A program made the translations under genes and the position numbers. This document shows positions 26,661-37,728 of a stretch of 64,000 bases of DNA, piece by piece; positions within the stretch are counted from its first letter, which is position 1, and every line of letters starts with the position of its first letter. The notes under the pieces were generated by a model. That model made no database searches, was not told where the DNA came from, and saw nothing but the letters and a program-made list of their open reading frames with translations. This DNA comes from Sphaerotilus hippei (GTDB taxonomy: Bacteria > Pseudomonadota > Gammaproteobacteria > Burkholderiales > Burkholderiaceae_C), in NCBI RefSeq assembly GCF_003201595.1, contig NZ_QJJS01000008.1, positions 62,001-126,000 on the forward strand. Reading direction: 5' to 3'.

Positions 26661-29168
26661 TCAGAGCAGGCGGGTGAAATCGGTGTCGAGGTGCACCGCT
26701 TCGGTGGCCGGAGCCTGCCAGGTCGCGACCCAGGCCAGCCACTGATCCGCCGGCATCGGCCGGCCGATGCCGTAGCCCTGGCCCTCGTCGCAGCCCAGCC
26801 GGGCCAGCAGCGCCCAGGCCTTGTCGGTCTCGATCCCCTCGGCGACGACGCTCAGGCCGAGGTGGTGGGCCAGGCCGATGGTCGACTGCACGATGCGGGC
26901 ATCGTCGAGGTCACGCTCCATGTTCATCACGAAGCTGCGGTCGATCTTCAGTTCGTCGACCGGCAGGCGCTTCAGGTAGGCCAGCGACGAATAGCCGGTG
27001 CCGAAGTCGTCGATCGACAGCCGCAGGCCCAGGTCGTGCAGTTTCTGCAGGGTCTGCAGGGCGCGCTGCGGATCGTCCATGATCGTGCTCTCGGTGATCT
27101 CCAGGCACAGCCGGGTGGCCGGCACCTGGTGGCGCTCCAGCAGCAGGCTCACCCGAGCGGGCAGATCGGGGTCCAGCAGGTCACGCGTGGACAGGTTGAT
27201 GCTGAGCTTGTGGGCATGGCCCTGGTCCTGCCAGCGGCGCATCTCTCGGATGCCGGCCTCCAGCATCCAGATCGTGATCTGGCGGATGAAGCCGGTCTGC
27301 TCGGCGAACGGGATGAACTGCATCGGCTGCACCAGGCCGCGCTGCGGGTGCTGCCAGCGCACCAGCGCCTCGCCCCCCAGCACCTCGCCGGTGAGCAGAT
27401 CGACCTTGGGCTGCACGTACAGGCGCAGCTCCTGCTGCTCGATGGCCCGGCGCAGCTCGCTCATCAGCGACAGCGACGCCTCGCTGCGGTGGTCCATCGA
27501 CGGCTCGTAGAGCACCACCCCGAGCTGGCGGCGCTTGGCCGCGTACATCGCCACCTCGACCAGGCTCAGCAGTGCCTCGGGATCATCACCCTGCCCGGGG
27601 GCGAGCACGATGCCCAGGCTCGCGCTCAGATCCACCGTGTGCTCGTCCAGCCGCAGCGGCTCGTCCAGGCACTGCAGCAGCGCACGGGCGAACTGCAGCG
27701 CCGGCTCACGATCGGCATTCGACAGCAGCAGCGCGAACTCGTCACCGCTCAGGCGCGCCAGCAGCACGCCGTCGGGACGGCCCTGCCGTGACAGGCGGCG
27801 GGCGACCTCGCACAGCAGCCGGTCACCCAGCTCGTGGCCGAGCACATCGTTGACATGCTTGAAGCGGTCCAGGTCGAGCATCAGCACCGCCACGGGCAGG
27901 CGTGCCGGGCTGGCGGACCGGCCCTGCAGCACGGACCGCAGCGCATCGACGAACTGGGCCCGGTTGGGCAGGCCGGTCAGCGTGTCCCAGTAGGCCAGCC
28001 GGCGGATCTCCCGCTCGCGCCGCTGCACGGCCAGACGCATCGACTCGAAGGACTGCGCCAGCTGCGCGAGCTCCCGGCCGGCGCGGCGCCGGTCCGGAAT
28101 CGGCACCGGGCTGTCGTAGTCACCCAGCCGCAGCCGCTCGGCCGACAGGCGCAGGCCGCGCAGGGGGGTGCTCAGGCGCCGGGCCGTCACCACGCTGCCC
28201 ACCGCGAACACCAGCGCCCCGCCGAGCGTCAGCAGCAGCAGGGTCAGCTGCAGGCGCTGGAATGGCGCGATGACCGGATCCACCGAACGGGCCAGCACCA
28301 GCTGAAGGCGCACGGCCTCGGGGGTGGCTGCGGACCCGACGGTGTCCAGCGTGAAGCGGCAGTTGCGCCAGCGCTGGCCGGCTTCACGGAACGCCTGGCC
28401 GCAGGCCTCGAGCGTGGGGTCGGGTGCTGCCGCCGGGTCCGTCACGTCCGCCTCCATCGGCGGCAGCGGGCCCGGGGCCCGCGTGGCCGCCAGCACCTGC
28501 TGGGGCGACGAGCCCAGCAGCACGGCCGCCCGCAGGTCGGTGATGTCCGCCAGGGGTTTCAGCACGGCCTCGTCGAGCACGAAACCCATCAGCACCCAGC
28601 CGATCGTCGAGGGCGCCTTCACCGGCACGGCCACGATCTGGTAGGGCTGTCCCTCGATCAGGGTCAGCACCGCCGGCCCGGTCATGCCGGCCACCGCCGC
28701 GGGGGCCATCGCCGCCAAGTGCGCGGCCGGCAGCAGCGCCACGACCCGCGCCACGCTCAAGCCGGCGGCGGCCAGCGGCGTCCAGGCGGTGTCGGTGTAG
28801 ATCACCAGCGATGCGCCGATGCGCTGGCCGTGGCGGTCCAGCGCGTCGGCCAGGGTCGTGACCTCCTGGCGGCTGGCGGCCCACTGGAAGCCCTCGTCCG
28901 ACGCCAGCAGGGCCGCCGCCTCCGACAAGCGCTCGGCCCGCTGCAGCAGCAGCTGGTTGAAGACCCGCAAGCCGGTGTGCAGCTCGGCCTCGACCGTGCG
29001 GGAGGCACTGCGCTCGATCGAGCAGTGCACCAGCCACAGGCTCATGCCCTGCACCAGCACGAGCAGCAGCAGGAAGGGCCAGACGATGCGCCGCTCCAGC
29101 CCGCTCAGGCGCCAGCGGAACCAGCGCCCGGACAGGCGCAGCGCATCGGTTCGGCCGTTCGGTTTCAT
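26661..29168 (-). CDS. Membrane GGDEF/EAL protein with periplasmic CACHE-like sensor and degenerate SGDEF motif
   Basis: An 835-residue membrane protein. A helix at about 30-50 and another near 300-325 bound a periplasmic domain of about 250 residues resembling double CACHE sensors, and a HAMP-like segment (LSTPLRGLRLSAERLRLGDYD) follows. The cyclase domain has DTLTGLPNR but reads RLSGDEF near 470-477, with Ser in place of the first Gly, so cyclase activity is uncertain. The EAL domain is intact (GGEALVRWQHP near 595-605, DDFGTGYSSL, KIDRSFV), so the protein may act mainly as a c-di-GMP phosphodiesterase. ATG at 29168 is chosen; a longer reading adds 38 residues. Confidence 0.92.
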   Translation of the reverse strand: MKPNGRTDALRLSGRWFRWRLSGLERRIVWPFLLLLVLVQGMSLWLVHCSIERSASRTVEAELHTGLRVFNQLLLQRAERLSEAAALLASDEGFQWAASRQEVTTLADALDRHGQRIGASLVIYTDTAWTPLAAAGLSVARVVALLPAAHLAAMAPAAVAGMTGPAVLTLIEGQPYQIVAVPVKAPSTIGWVLMGFVLDEAVLKPLADITDLRAAVLLGSSPQQVLAATRAPGPLPPMEADVTDPAAAPDPTLEACGQAFREAGQRWRNCRFTLDTVGSAATPEAVRLQLVLARSVDPVIAPFQRLQLTLLLLTLGGALVFAVGSVVTARRLSTPLRGLRLSAERLRLGDYDSPVPIPDRRRAGRELAQLAQSFESMRLAVQRREREIRRLAYWDTLTGLPNRAQFVDALRSVLQGRSASPARLPVAVLMLDLDRFKHVNDVLGHELGDRLLCEVARRLSRQGRPDGVLLARLSGDEFALLLSNADREPALQFARALLQCLDEPLRLDEHTVDLSASLGIVLAPGQGDDPEALLSLVEVAMYAAKRRQLGVVLYEPSMDHRSEASLSLMSELRRAIEQQELRLYVQPKVDLLTGEVLGGEALVRWQHPQRGLVQPMQFIPFAEQTGFIRQITIWMLEAGIREMRRWQDQGHAHKLSINLSTRDLLDPDLPARVSLLLERHQVPATRLCLEITESTIMDDPQRALQTLQKLHDLGLRLSIDDFGTGYSSLAYLKRLPVDELKIDRSFVMNMERDLDDARIVQSTIGLAHHLGLSVVAEGIETDKAWALLARLGCDEGQGYGIGRPMPADQWLAWVATWQAPATEAVHLDTDFTRLL

Positions 29169-29401
29169 CGGATCGGGGCAGGCCGGGCACCGGCAGCGGC
29201 CAGGACCGGCACCATCCACGGCACCCGCGGACGTGACCTCGATGTCAGGCGATGGAACATGTCGGGACTCTCGAAGCGGCACGGACAGGAGGACATGATC
29301 AGCATCTCACCTCCACCGCGCCAAGCAGGGCCTGAAAACGCGGCTGAAGGGCGTGTTTATCCCCCGGTCGACCGACCGCTGGTGGTCGCACGCTTCAGGG
29401 C

Positions 29402-30181
29402 ATGCAACACCTCGCCCATCCTGCCGCCGATCCGGCAGTCCCGCGGCTGCGCTGCGCGCCCGGCCGCCGCCTCGTGCTGGCCCTCGTGCTGCTGTCGGGC
29501 CTGTGCACGGCCCGCGCCGGCGAGGCCCTGGACGCGCTGATCGTGCGGGATCCGACGGGCGCAGGCGCCCTGGCCGGTGGGATCGAGGAACCCTGGGAAG
29601 CCTCGCTGTCGCCACCGCGCCTCGGTCTGGACGAGACGGGGCCGGACGATCCGCGACGCCTGCACGACACGACGGCCCGCTGGCGCCGGCTGGGAAATGC
29701 CGCCCCGCGCGACGACCGCTGGCCACAGATCACGCTGGGATCGACCTCCCGGCGCACACGGAGCCCCGCCGCGGGCGCCGGTCCGCGCAGCCCGCGCAGC
29801 ACCGAGCTCTACCTGGCGGCGACCAAGGTCTGGCTGGGCGGCGTGCTCGGTCGCCACGTGGTCGTCGACCTGGCGCTGCGCCACCGTCCGTCCGACCGCT
29901 TCGACCTGCCGGGACCCGGCGGCGGCGCCCGCCCCGCCACACGCCTGCTGCCCGAAGCCTCGGTGGCACTGCTGCTGCACGACGACCTCGCCGTCGGCCT
30001 GGAGTGGCGGCGCCGGCAGGATCCGCTGGACGCCTGGCGCGAGGACAGTGCCGCCGACGTGTTCGTCGCCTGGTGGCCGAACCGCCAGTGGAGCCTGTCG
30101 GCCGCGTCGCTGCACCTGGGGCAGATCGGCGACAAGCCGGCGCAGCGCGGCTGGTACCTGTCGGCCCAGACCCGCTACTGA
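29402..30181 (+). CDS. DUF3034-like exported protein
   Basis: A 259-residue exported protein with an N-terminal signal segment (LVLALVLLSGLCTARAG). The C-terminal half (ELYLAATKVWLGGVLGRHVV, LPEASVALLLHDDLAVGLEWR, AADVFVAWWPNRQWSLS and the closing QRGWYLSAQTRY) looks like the beta-strand-rich C-terminus of DUF3034 proteins, predicted outer membrane or periplasmic proteins of proteobacteria. The N-terminal half is shorter and more arginine/proline-rich than usual. Function is unknown. It converges on holA with a seven-base gap. Confidence 0.6.
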   Translation: MQHLAHPAADPAVPRLRCAPGRRLVLALVLLSGLCTARAGEALDALIVRDPTGAGALAGGIEEPWEASLSPPRLGLDETGPDDPRRLHDTTARWRRLGNAAPRDDRWPQITLGSTSRRTRSPAAGAGPRSPRSTELYLAATKVWLGGVLGRHVVVDLALRHRPSDRFDLPGPGGGARPATRLLPEASVALLLHDDLAVGLEWRRRQDPLDAWREDSAADVFVAWWPNRQWSLSAASLHLGQIGDKPAQRGWYLSAQTRY

Positions 30182-30188
30182 CGCGGGA

Positions 30189-31280
30189 TCACCGCAGGCG
30201 CGGCCCGCCGGTCAGCGCCAGCACGGTGGCCGGAGCGCGGGGGGACAGCGCCTGCACGGTCATCAGCACCAGACGCCGCAGCGACTGCCAGGGATCGGCC
30301 GGCCAGGCCGGATCGCGCAGGCCCTTGACCAGCCCGTCGCAGGTGTGGGCTGCCTGCACCAGCGTGGCCAGGGCCTCGCGGTCCAGCCGGGGCGCCAGCC
30401 GCTCGACCAGCTTCTCCTTGGCGCCCCAGACCCGCTGCTCGCGCAGCACCATCGGCAGCGGCTGCCCGCGGTCGAGCGCCTGGCTCACCCGCCACAACAT
30501 GCGCAGGTCCTCGGCCAGCGTCCAGTGCACCAGCACCGCGGCCTCGCCTTCGGCCGCCAGGCCGTCGAGCATGCGCAGCGCCCGGTCGACCTGACCCGCC
30601 AGCACCGCCTCGCCGAGCTTGAAGACGTCGTAGCGCGCCACGTTCAGCACCGCCTGCTCGACCTGCTCCTGGCCCAGCACGCCACCCGGGTAGAGCAGGC
30701 CCAGCTTGGTCAGCTCCTGGTGGGCGGCCAGCAGATTGCCCTCGATGCGGTCGGCGAAGAAGGCCAGCGTGCGCTGCCCGGCCTCACCCTCCTCGACCCG
30801 CTGGCCCTGCGCCGCCAGGCGCTGCGCCAGCCACTGCGGCAGCGCGCGTCGCTCGACCGGATCGACCCGCACGCTGACGCCCGCGCCGTCGAGCGCCAGG
30901 AACCAGGCGCTGCCCTGCTGCGTGCGGTCCAGGCGCGGCAGGGTCACGATGGTGAGCACGTCGTCGCAAAGCAGCTCCACGTAACGCTGCAGGGCCTCGG
31001 AGCCGTCCTTGCCCGGCTTGCCACCCGGGATGCGGATCTCGATCAGCCGGCGGTCGGAGAACAGGCTCATCGCCCCGACCTCGCCCAGCAGCGACGACCA
31101 GTCGAAGTGCGCGCCGGCGACGGTGTGCACGCTGCGTTCGGTGTGGCCGGCCCGCCGGGCGGCCGCCCGCACGCTGTCGGCGGCCTCCTGGGCCAGCAGC
31201 GGCTCGTCGCCGTGGATGACGTAGAGCGGCCTCAGGCCTCGCGCCAGCTGGGCATCGAGCTGATCGGAGCGGACCTGCAT
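30189..31280 (-). CDS. holA: DNA polymerase III delta subunit
   Basis: A 363-residue clamp-loader subunit that opens the sliding clamp. It begins MQVRSDQLDAQLARGLRPLYVIHGDEPLLAQEA, the typical HolA N-terminus, and carries the RRLIEIRIP strand and a C-terminal helical collar domain. It lies downstream of leuS and lptE, the conserved leuS-lptE-holA order of proteobacteria, with a 16-base gap to lptE. Confidence 0.95.
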   Translation of the reverse strand: MQVRSDQLDAQLARGLRPLYVIHGDEPLLAQEAADSVRAAARRAGHTERSVHTVAGAHFDWSSLLGEVGAMSLFSDRRLIEIRIPGGKPGKDGSEALQRYVELLCDDVLTIVTLPRLDRTQQGSAWFLALDGAGVSVRVDPVERRALPQWLAQRLAAQGQRVEEGEAGQRTLAFFADRIEGNLLAAHQELTKLGLLYPGGVLGQEQVEQAVLNVARYDVFKLGEAVLAGQVDRALRMLDGLAAEGEAAVLVHWTLAEDLRMLWRVSQALDRGQPLPMVLREQRVWGAKEKLVERLAPRLDREALATLVQAAHTCDGLVKGLRDPAWPADPWQSLRRLVLMTVQALSPRAPATVLALTGGPRLR

Positions 31281-31296
31281 GCGTGCGTCCGTCCGC

Positions 31297-31875
31297 TCAG
31301 GGCGCCGACGCGGACGCGGCCGGTGCCACCAGCGCCGCCGGGCCCAGGATGGCCAGCCGGCGCACGACCTGGGCGGCGATGTCGACCGACATCGCGCGGT
31401 AGAGCAGCAGCGCCTCGTGCTCCTTGGCCAGCGCGTCGGTCTCGGTGTAGCTCATGTCACGCTGCTGCTGCAGCAGCGTCGGAGCGATCAGCTCGAGCCC
31501 CGAGGGCGTCTGCGCCCGGAAGCGCAGGCGCGAACGCAGCGTCAGCTCACGCACCAGGCCGGCCGAAGTCGAGACGGCGACCACCTCGTCGCGGCTGTCC
31601 TCCAGCACCTGCAGCACCACGTCGGCCCCCGGTGGGGCCTCCAGCAGTTCGACACCGGGGCTGGCGCGCAGCTGCCGGCGCAGCTCCTCGCCCAGCAGCG
31701 ACGAGCCGACCAGCCCGCGCAGGTGGATGCGCCGCAGCTGCAGCGCCGGCGGGCGGCGCAGCTGGAAGCCGCAGCCCGTGGCCACCAGCGCCAGCGTGGC
31801 CACCGCGCCGAAGCTCAGCAGGCGGCGCCGGACATCGGCAGCCACCGGGCCGTCCGCAGGGGATCGCACAGTCAT
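31297..31875 (-). CDS. lptE: LPS-assembly lipoprotein LptE
   Basis: A 192-residue outer membrane lipoprotein that plugs the LptD barrel. The lipobox LVATGC gives a lipid-modified Cys35, followed by the family opening GFQLRRPPALQLRRIHLRG. The ATG at 31875 sits at good distance from a GGGGAC ribosome-binding site; an in-frame GTG at 31884 is too close to it. It is located between leuS and holA as usual. Its partner LptD is encoded at 11979-14516. Confidence 0.93.
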   Translation of the reverse strand: MTVRSPADGPVAADVRRRLLSFGAVATLALVATGCGFQLRRPPALQLRRIHLRGLVGSSLLGEELRRQLRASPGVELLEAPPGADVVLQVLEDSRDEVVAVSTSAGLVRELTLRSRLRFRAQTPSGLELIAPTLLQQQRDMSYTETDALAKEHEALLLYRAMSVDIAAQVVRRLAILGPAALVAPAASASAP

Positions 31876-31891
31876 GCTCGTCACGTCCCCG

Positions 31892-34564
31892 TCAGACCAC
31901 CACGTTCACCAGGCGGCCCGGCACGACGATGATCTTCTTCGGCGGCTTGCCCTCGGCAAACCTGGCCACCTCGGCACTGGCCGCGGCCGTCGCCTCGATG
32001 GTGGCCTTGTCGGCGCCGGCAGGCACCTTGATCGAGCCGCGTGTCTTGCCGTTGACCTGCAGCACCAGCTCGAGCTCGTCCTGGACCAGGGCCGCCTCGT
32101 CCACGGCAGGCCACGGCGCGTCGAGCAGGTCGCCCTGGCGTGCCGCGAAACCCAGCTCGCTCCACAGGCTCCAGGTGATGTGCGGGCAGGCCGGGTAGAG
32201 CATGCGCAGCAGCAGCGAGACGCCTTCGCACAGCACGGCACGATCGCCATCGCTGCCGTCGGACTTGAAGCCTTCCAGCGCGTTGAGCACCTTCATGCAG
32301 CCCGACACCACGGTGTTGTACTGCATGCGCTCGTAGTCGTGGCTCACCTGACGCAGGGCCAGGTGCAGCTCGCGGCGCAGGGTCCTGGCGTCGCCACGCA
32401 GTTCGGCCTGGCTGAAATCGCCGGCCGTGGCGGCCTTCAGGACGGCCTCGTTCTTTGCGGCAAAGCCCCAGACCCGCTTGATGAAGCGGTGCGCACCCTC
32501 GACGCCCGAGTCGTTCCACTCCAGCGTCTGCTCCGGCGGCGACGCGAACATCACGAACAGGCGGGCGGTGTCGGCGCCGTGCTGGTTGATCAGGTCCTGC
32601 GGATCGACGCCGTTGTTCTTCGACTTGGACATCGTGCCGACGCCCTGGTAGTCGATGGCCGTGCCGGCCGGCAGGTCGCCCTTGGCCTCCTTGAGCTGCG
32701 CGCCGACGATCTTGCCGCCGGCATCGAACACGTTCTCGACCTCGTGCGGCCAGAAGTACTCGATGCCGCCCTTGTCGGTGCGGCGGCTGTAGATGTGGTT
32801 GAGCACCATGCCCTGCGTCAGCAGCTTCGTGAAGGGCTCGTTGACCTTCACCAGCTTCAGGTCGCGCATGACCTTGGTCCAGAAGCGGGCGTACAGCAGG
32901 TGCAGGATCGCGTGCTCGATGCCGCCGATGTACTGGTCCATCGGCATCCAGTAGTCGGTGCCGCCGGCGACCATCTGCTCGCTGTTCTGCGCGTCGCAGT
33001 AGCGCATGAAGTACCACGACGAATCGACGAAAGTGTCCATCGTGTCCGTCTCGCGCTGCGCGGGCTTGCCGCAGCAGGGGCAGGCGACGTTCAGGAAGTC
33101 GGTGCGCTTCTTCAGCGGATTGCCGCTGCCATCGGGCACGCAGTCGATCGGCAGCACGACCGGCAGATCCTTGGCCGGCACCGGCACCGCACCGCAGTCG
33201 TCGCAGTGGATGATCGGGATCGGCGTGCCCCAGTAGCGCTGGCGGCTGATGCCCCAGTCGCGCAGGCGCCAGGTGGTCTTCTTCTCGCCCAGGCCCCGGG
33301 CAGCCAGGAGTTCGGCCACCTTGGAGACGGCCTCCTTGTACGGCAGCCCGTCCAGCGCGCCCGAGTTGACGCAGACGGCGCGCTGCTTGTCGCCGTACCA
33401 GTCGGCCCAGGCGTCGAGCGAGAACACCTCATCGCCGGCCTTCACGACCTGCTTGATGGCAATGCCGTACTTCTTCGCGAACGCGAAGTCGCGCTCGTCG
33501 TGCGCCGGCACGCCCATCACGGCGCCGTCGCCGTAGCTCATCAGCACGTAGTTGCCGACCCAGACCTCGACCTGCGCGCCCGTCAGCGGGTGGGTGACGA
33601 ACAGGCCCGTGGCCATGCCCTTCTTTTCCTGGGTCGCGAGCTCGGCCTCGGTCGTGCCGCCCTGGGCGCATTCAGCGATGAAGGCAGCCAGCGCGGGATG
33701 GCTCGCGGCGGCGTGCGCGGCCAGCGGGTGTTCCGGCGCGACGGCGCAGAAGGTCACGCCCATGATGGTGTCGGCGCGCGTCGTGAAGACGTACATGCGA
33801 CCGTCGCCGATCAGCGCGCCCGCCGCGTCCTGGATGTCGTGCGTGAAGGCGAAGCGCACGCCCTCGCTCTTGCCGATCCAGTTCTCCTGCATCAGGCGCA
33901 CGCGCTCGGGCCAGCCGGCAAGGTAGTTCGGGTCTTCCGGGTTGGCGACCGCGCCGAGCAGCTCGTCGGCGTACTGGACGATGTTCAGGTAGTAGCCGGG
34001 GATCTCGCGCTTCTCGACCACCGCGCCCGAGCGCCAGCCGCGGCCGTCGATGACCTGCTCGTTGGCCAGCACGGTCATGTCCACCGGATCCCAGTTGACG
34101 ACCTGCGTGCGGCGCTCGGCGATGCCGGCCTCCAGCATCTTCAGGAACAGCCACTGGTTCCACTTGTAGTACTCGGGGTCGCAGGTGGCGACCTCGCGGC
34201 TCCAGTCGACCGCCAGACCCATCGCCTGCATCTGGGTCTTCATGTAGGCGATGTTCTCGCGCGTCCACTTCTCCGGCGGCACGGCGTTCTTCAGCGCGGC
34301 GTTTTCCGCCGGCAGGCCGAAGGCGTCCCAGCCCATGGGCATCAGGACGTTGAACCCCTTCATCCGCAGCTGACGCGTCAGCATGTCGTTGATGGTGTAG
34401 TTGCGCACGTGGCCCATGTGCAGCTTGCCCGACGGGTAAGGCAGCATCGAGCAGGCGTAGAACTTGGGCTTGTTCTGGTCCTCGGTCACGCGATAGGCAT
34501 CGGCGGCACGCCAGGCGGCCTGCGCGGCGGACTCGACGGCGGCGGGATCGTATTTCTCGTTCAT
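31892..34564 (-). CDS. leuS: Leucyl-tRNA synthetase
   Basis: An 890-residue class I aminoacyl-tRNA synthetase charging tRNA-Leu. The HIGH-type motif appears as [11 protein letters not shown] near residue 47, the editing domain spans the middle third, and the KMSKS-type motif as TMSKSKNNG near 645. A zinc-type cluster (CPCC, with upstream CDDCG) is present. Length and order are normal. It leads the leftward leuS-lptE-holA operon. Confidence 0.97.
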   Translation of the reverse strand: MNEKYDPAAVESAAQAAWRAADAYRVTEDQNKPKFYACSMLPYPSGKLHMGHVRNYTINDMLTRQLRMKGFNVLMPMGWDAFGLPAENAALKNAVPPEKWTRENIAYMKTQMQAMGLAVDWSREVATCDPEYYKWNQWLFLKMLEAGIAERRTQVVNWDPVDMTVLANEQVIDGRGWRSGAVVEKREIPGYYLNIVQYADELLGAVANPEDPNYLAGWPERVRLMQENWIGKSEGVRFAFTHDIQDAAGALIGDGRMYVFTTRADTIMGVTFCAVAPEHPLAAHAAASHPALAAFIAECAQGGTTEAELATQEKKGMATGLFVTHPLTGAQVEVWVGNYVLMSYGDGAVMGVPAHDERDFAFAKKYGIAIKQVVKAGDEVFSLDAWADWYGDKQRAVCVNSGALDGLPYKEAVSKVAELLAARGLGEKKTTWRLRDWGISRQRYWGTPIPIIHCDDCGAVPVPAKDLPVVLPIDCVPDGSGNPLKKRTDFLNVACPCCGKPAQRETDTMDTFVDSSWYFMRYCDAQNSEQMVAGGTDYWMPMDQYIGGIEHAILHLLYARFWTKVMRDLKLVKVNEPFTKLLTQGMVLNHIYSRRTDKGGIEYFWPHEVENVFDAGGKIVGAQLKEAKGDLPAGTAIDYQGVGTMSKSKNNGVDPQDLINQHGADTARLFVMFASPPEQTLEWNDSGVEGAHRFIKRVWGFAAKNEAVLKAATAGDFSQAELRGDARTLRRELHLALRQVSHDYERMQYNTVVSGCMKVLNALEGFKSDGSDGDRAVLCEGVSLLLRMLYPACPHITWSLWSELGFAARQGDLLDAPWPAVDEAALVQDELELVLQVNGKTRGSIKVPAGADKATIEATAAASAEVARFAEGKPPKKIIVVPGRLVNVVV

Positions 34565-34655
34565 GGGGCAGCTCGCTCCAGCCGGAGCACGAGGCTGCGG
34601 CCAGCGGTCAGAGATCAGGGCACAAGTCGTGGATTATCGCGTGCCCGGCGCCCGC

Positions 34656-35090
<435 letters not shown>

Positions 35091-35093
35091 GGC

Positions 35094-35780
35094 TCAGTCC
35101 CCGTCCGGCGCCGCGGTGCGGGTGCGCTGCGGATCCAGCTGGTCGAGCACCATCTCGCGCAGGTCGTGGGCATGGCCCTCGAGTTCGGTCTCGCAGGCGT
35201 GCACCCACTGGCCGAACAGGTTGTAGGCCAGCACGGCCGGAATGGCCACCGCCAGGCCGGCGGCGGTCATGACCAGCGCCTCGCCGACGGGGCCGGCCAC
35301 CTGGTCGATGCTCATCGTGCCGGCAGCCGACACCCCCAGCAGCGCGTGGTAGATGCCCCAGACGGTGCCGAACAGGCCGATGAACGGCGCCGTGGCGCCG
35401 ACCGACGCCAGCAGCACCTGCCCGAAGCGCAGCTGGGTCACGACCCGGTGCAGCGCATCTCGCAGGTGGCGCGTCAGCTGCGCCGCGCTGTGGCCGGCGG
35501 CCTCCAGCGTGCCCGAGGGCGCGCGGTACTGCGCCGCATCGAGCAGCGGCATCAGCACCTGTTCGCGGTCGAGCCGCTGCAGCTGGGCGCGGGCGGCGTC
35601 GAGCGTGCCGGCCGACCAGAACGCGGGCACCGCCCGGGCCAGGTCACGGCGCACCCGGGTCAGCACCCAGGACTTCCAGAAGATCAGCACCCACGCCGCC
35701 ACCGACATCACCATCAGCAGCAGCGCCACGACACGGGAGACGCCGTCGCCTTCGGACCAGATCTGCGCAAAGCTCCCCAT
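35094..35780 (-). CDS. exbB: MotA/TolQ/ExbB-family proton channel protein
   Basis: A 228-residue inner membrane protein with three hydrophobic helices (about 15-37, 125-148, 165-190). It has the family signature LLASVGATAPFIGLFGTVWGIYHAL and the third-helix stretch GEALVMTAAGLAVAIPAVLAYN. It forms the pentameric channel around ExbD. It is located between dapB and exbD on the minus strand, within a compact cluster starting at bamE. Confidence 0.91.
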   Translation of the reverse strand: MGSFAQIWSEGDGVSRVVALLLMVMSVAAWVLIFWKSWVLTRVRRDLARAVPAFWSAGTLDAARAQLQRLDREQVLMPLLDAAQYRAPSGTLEAAGHSAAQLTRHLRDALHRVVTQLRFGQVLLASVGATAPFIGLFGTVWGIYHALLGVSAAGTMSIDQVAGPVGEALVMTAAGLAVAIPAVLAYNLFGQWVHACETELEGHAHDLREMVLDQLDPQRTRTAAPDGD

Positions 35781-35800
35781 CGTGGTTCAGCCGGGCGCGC

Positions 35801-36610
35801 TCAGCCGAGGCCCAGCACGTCGTTCATGTCGAACAGGCCGGCCGGCCGGCCGGCCAGGAACCGCACCGCCCGCAGGCTGCCCTGGGCGTAGGTCGCGCGG
35901 CTGGAGCTCTTGTGGGTGACCTCGATGCGCTCGCCGGTGCCGGCGAACAGCACGGTGTGGTCACCGACGATGTCCCCGCCACGCACGGTCGCGAAGCCGA
36001 TCGTGCTCGGGTCACGCTCGCCGGTGACGCCTTCGCGGCCGTAGACGGCGCAGGTCTTCAGGTCACGACCGAGCGCACCGGCCACGACCTCGCCCATCGC
36101 CAGCGCCGTGCCGCTGGGGGCATCGACCTTGTGGCGGTGGTGGGCCTCGATGATCTCGATGTCATAGCCTTCGCTGAGCGCCCGCGCGGCCATGTCCAGC
36201 AGGCGCATCACCACGTTGACGCCCACGCTCATGTTGGGCGCCATCACGATGGCGATGTCCTGGCCGGCGGCACGGATCTGCGCCTTCTGCTCGTCGCTGA
36301 AGCCGGTCGTGCCGATCACCAGCTTGACGCCCAGCTCGCGGCAGACCGCCAAGTGGGCCATCGTGCCTTCGGGGCGGGTGAAGTCGATCAGCGCATCGGC
36401 GCCCTGCAGCGCGGCACGCAGGTCGGCGGTGATCGCCACGCCGCTGGCCTGGCCCAGGAAGGCGGCCGCGTCATGGCCGAGGGCCGGACTGCCCTCGCGG
36501 TCGAGGGCACCGGCGAGCACGCAGTCGTCGGCCGCCTGCACGGCCTCGATCAGCATGTGACCCATGCGGCCGGTGCAGCCGGCCACGGCGATACGGAGAG
36601 GAGCGGTCAT
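35801..36610 (-). CDS. dapB: 4-hydroxy-tetrahydrodipicolinate reductase
   Basis: A 269-residue NAD(P)H-dependent reductase of lysine and diaminopimelate synthesis. It shows the Rossmann motif [11 protein letters not shown] near residue 9, [17 protein letters not shown], and the signature [18 protein letters not shown] containing the catalytic His and Lys. The start ATG overlaps the bamE stop (ATGA), so the two are translationally coupled. Confidence 0.97.
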   Translation of the reverse strand: MTAPLRIAVAGCTGRMGHMLIEAVQAADDCVLAGALDREGSPALGHDAAAFLGQASGVAITADLRAALQGADALIDFTRPEGTMAHLAVCRELGVKLVIGTTGFSDEQKAQIRAAGQDIAIVMAPNMSVGVNVVMRLLDMAARALSEGYDIEIIEAHHRHKVDAPSGTALAMGEVVAGALGRDLKTCAVYGREGVTGERDPSTIGFATVRGGDIVGDHTVLFAGTGERIEVTHKSSSRATYAQGSLRAVRFLAGRPAGLFDMNDVLGLG

Positions 36611-37170
36611 CGGTCGGGAGATTCAAGGGGCGGAAAGGCGCGCAGCGGGCCGCTGGCGGGAGCGGCTGCCGCGGCAGCTGCACGACTCGGGCCCGGCAGG
36701 GGCAAGGCGCTGAGCTGTCGGTCGTCGAGTTCGAGCGGGGTCTTGCGCGGCTCAATCCGGGTCACGTCGATGGAGGCGACGAACTCCTGCTCGGACGGCA
36801 GGCCGTCGGCATCGAAGCGGCTGACACGGTCGGCATCGAAGAAGACCGTGACCACGCGGCGCTGCGGCTGCGCACCCTGGCGGCGGATCGTGAAGACGTA
36901 GTCCCAGCGGTCGCCGTGGAACACGTCGGCCAGCAGCGGCGAGCCGAGCAGGCCGCGCACCTGTTCGCGGGTCAGGCCGGCGCGCAGCTGCGCGGCCATC
37001 TCGCGGGTCACGACATTGCCCTGCACCACCTCGACGCGGTAGGGCGTGATCAGGCCCAGCAGATCGCCGGTGCGGCTGACGGCACACGCCCCCAGCAACG
37101 AGGACCCGATCACGCTGGCCAGCAGGGCAAGGACAGGAACAGGGCGGCGGATCCGGGACAGTGCAGGCAT
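36607..37170 (-). CDS. bamE: Outer membrane assembly lipoprotein BamE
   Basis: A 187-residue lipoprotein of the BAM complex. The signal peptide ends in a lipobox LLGAC, giving lipid-modified Cys29. The mature domain has [29 protein letters not shown] and the DRWDYVF strand typical of SmpA/OmlA. The C-terminal third is an alanine-rich extension absent from short homologues. It lies divergent from fur, a pairing conserved in beta- and gammaproteobacteria. Confidence 0.93.
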   Translation of the reverse strand: MPALSRIRRPVPVLALLASVIGSSLLGACAVSRTGDLLGLITPYRVEVVQGNVVTREMAAQLRAGLTREQVRGLLGSPLLADVFHGDRWDYVFTIRRQGAQPQRRVVTVFFDADRVSRFDADGLPSEQEFVASIDVTRIEPRKTPLELDDRQLSALPLPGPSRAAAAAAAPASGPLRAFPPLESPDR

Positions 37171-37257
37171 CGTATGGACATGAACGGAGGCTCACGAGGG
37201 TGAACGCATCCCGATATCATCATGGATTCTAGCGAGACAACCTGCCCTTCTGCATTC

Positions 37258-37689
37258 ATGACCAACGCCGACGAACTCAAGAGCTCCGGGCTGAAGGCCA
37301 CCCTGCCTCGCATCAAGATCCTCGAGATCTTCCAGCGCGCCGCCCAGCGACACATGACCGCCGAGGACGTCTTCAAGGTCCTGCTGGTCGACGGCTCGGA
37401 CATCGGCCTGGCCACGGTCTACCGGGTGCTGATGCAGTTCGAGCAGGCCGGCATCCTGTCGCGCAACCATTTCGAGAGCGGCAAGTCGGTCTTCGAGCTC
37501 AACGAGGGTCAGCACCACGACCACCTCGTCTGCCTCGACTGCGGCCATGTCGAGGAATTCTTCGACGCCCAGATCGAAGCCCGCCAGCGTGCGGTCGCGA
37601 TCGAGCGCGGCTTCGCTCTGCAGGAACACTCGCTGGCGCTCTACGCCCACTGCACCCGCAAGAACTGCCCGCACCGCCCGAGCAAGTGA
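37258..37689 (+). CDS. fur: Ferric uptake regulator Fur
   Basis: A 143-residue metal-responsive repressor. The winged helix (LKATLPRIKILEIFQ to VYRVLMQFEQAGI) is followed by the metal-binding HHDHLVCLDCGHVEEF and a C-terminal CTRKNCPH, so both structural-zinc cysteine pairs are present. ATG at 37258 gives the standard MTNADELKSSGLK start; an upstream in-frame ATG at 37222 adds 12 residues. Divergent from bamE with an 87-base gap that must hold both promoters. Confidence 0.96.
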   Translation: MTNADELKSSGLKATLPRIKILEIFQRAAQRHMTAEDVFKVLLVDGSDIGLATVYRVLMQFEQAGILSRNHFESGKSVFELNEGQHHDHLVCLDCGHVEEFFDAQIEARQRAVAIERGFALQEHSLALYAHCTRKNCPHRPSK

Positions 37690-37728
37690 GACACGCCGCC
37701 ACTGGGCGGCGCCGCCTGCGGGCGGCTC

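Noticed and set aside
37690-37728. Hairpins gccgcc/ggcggc between fur and hprK as a terminator
   Set aside because: The stems are short, offset and lack any T tract; in such GC-rich sequence they may be chance.
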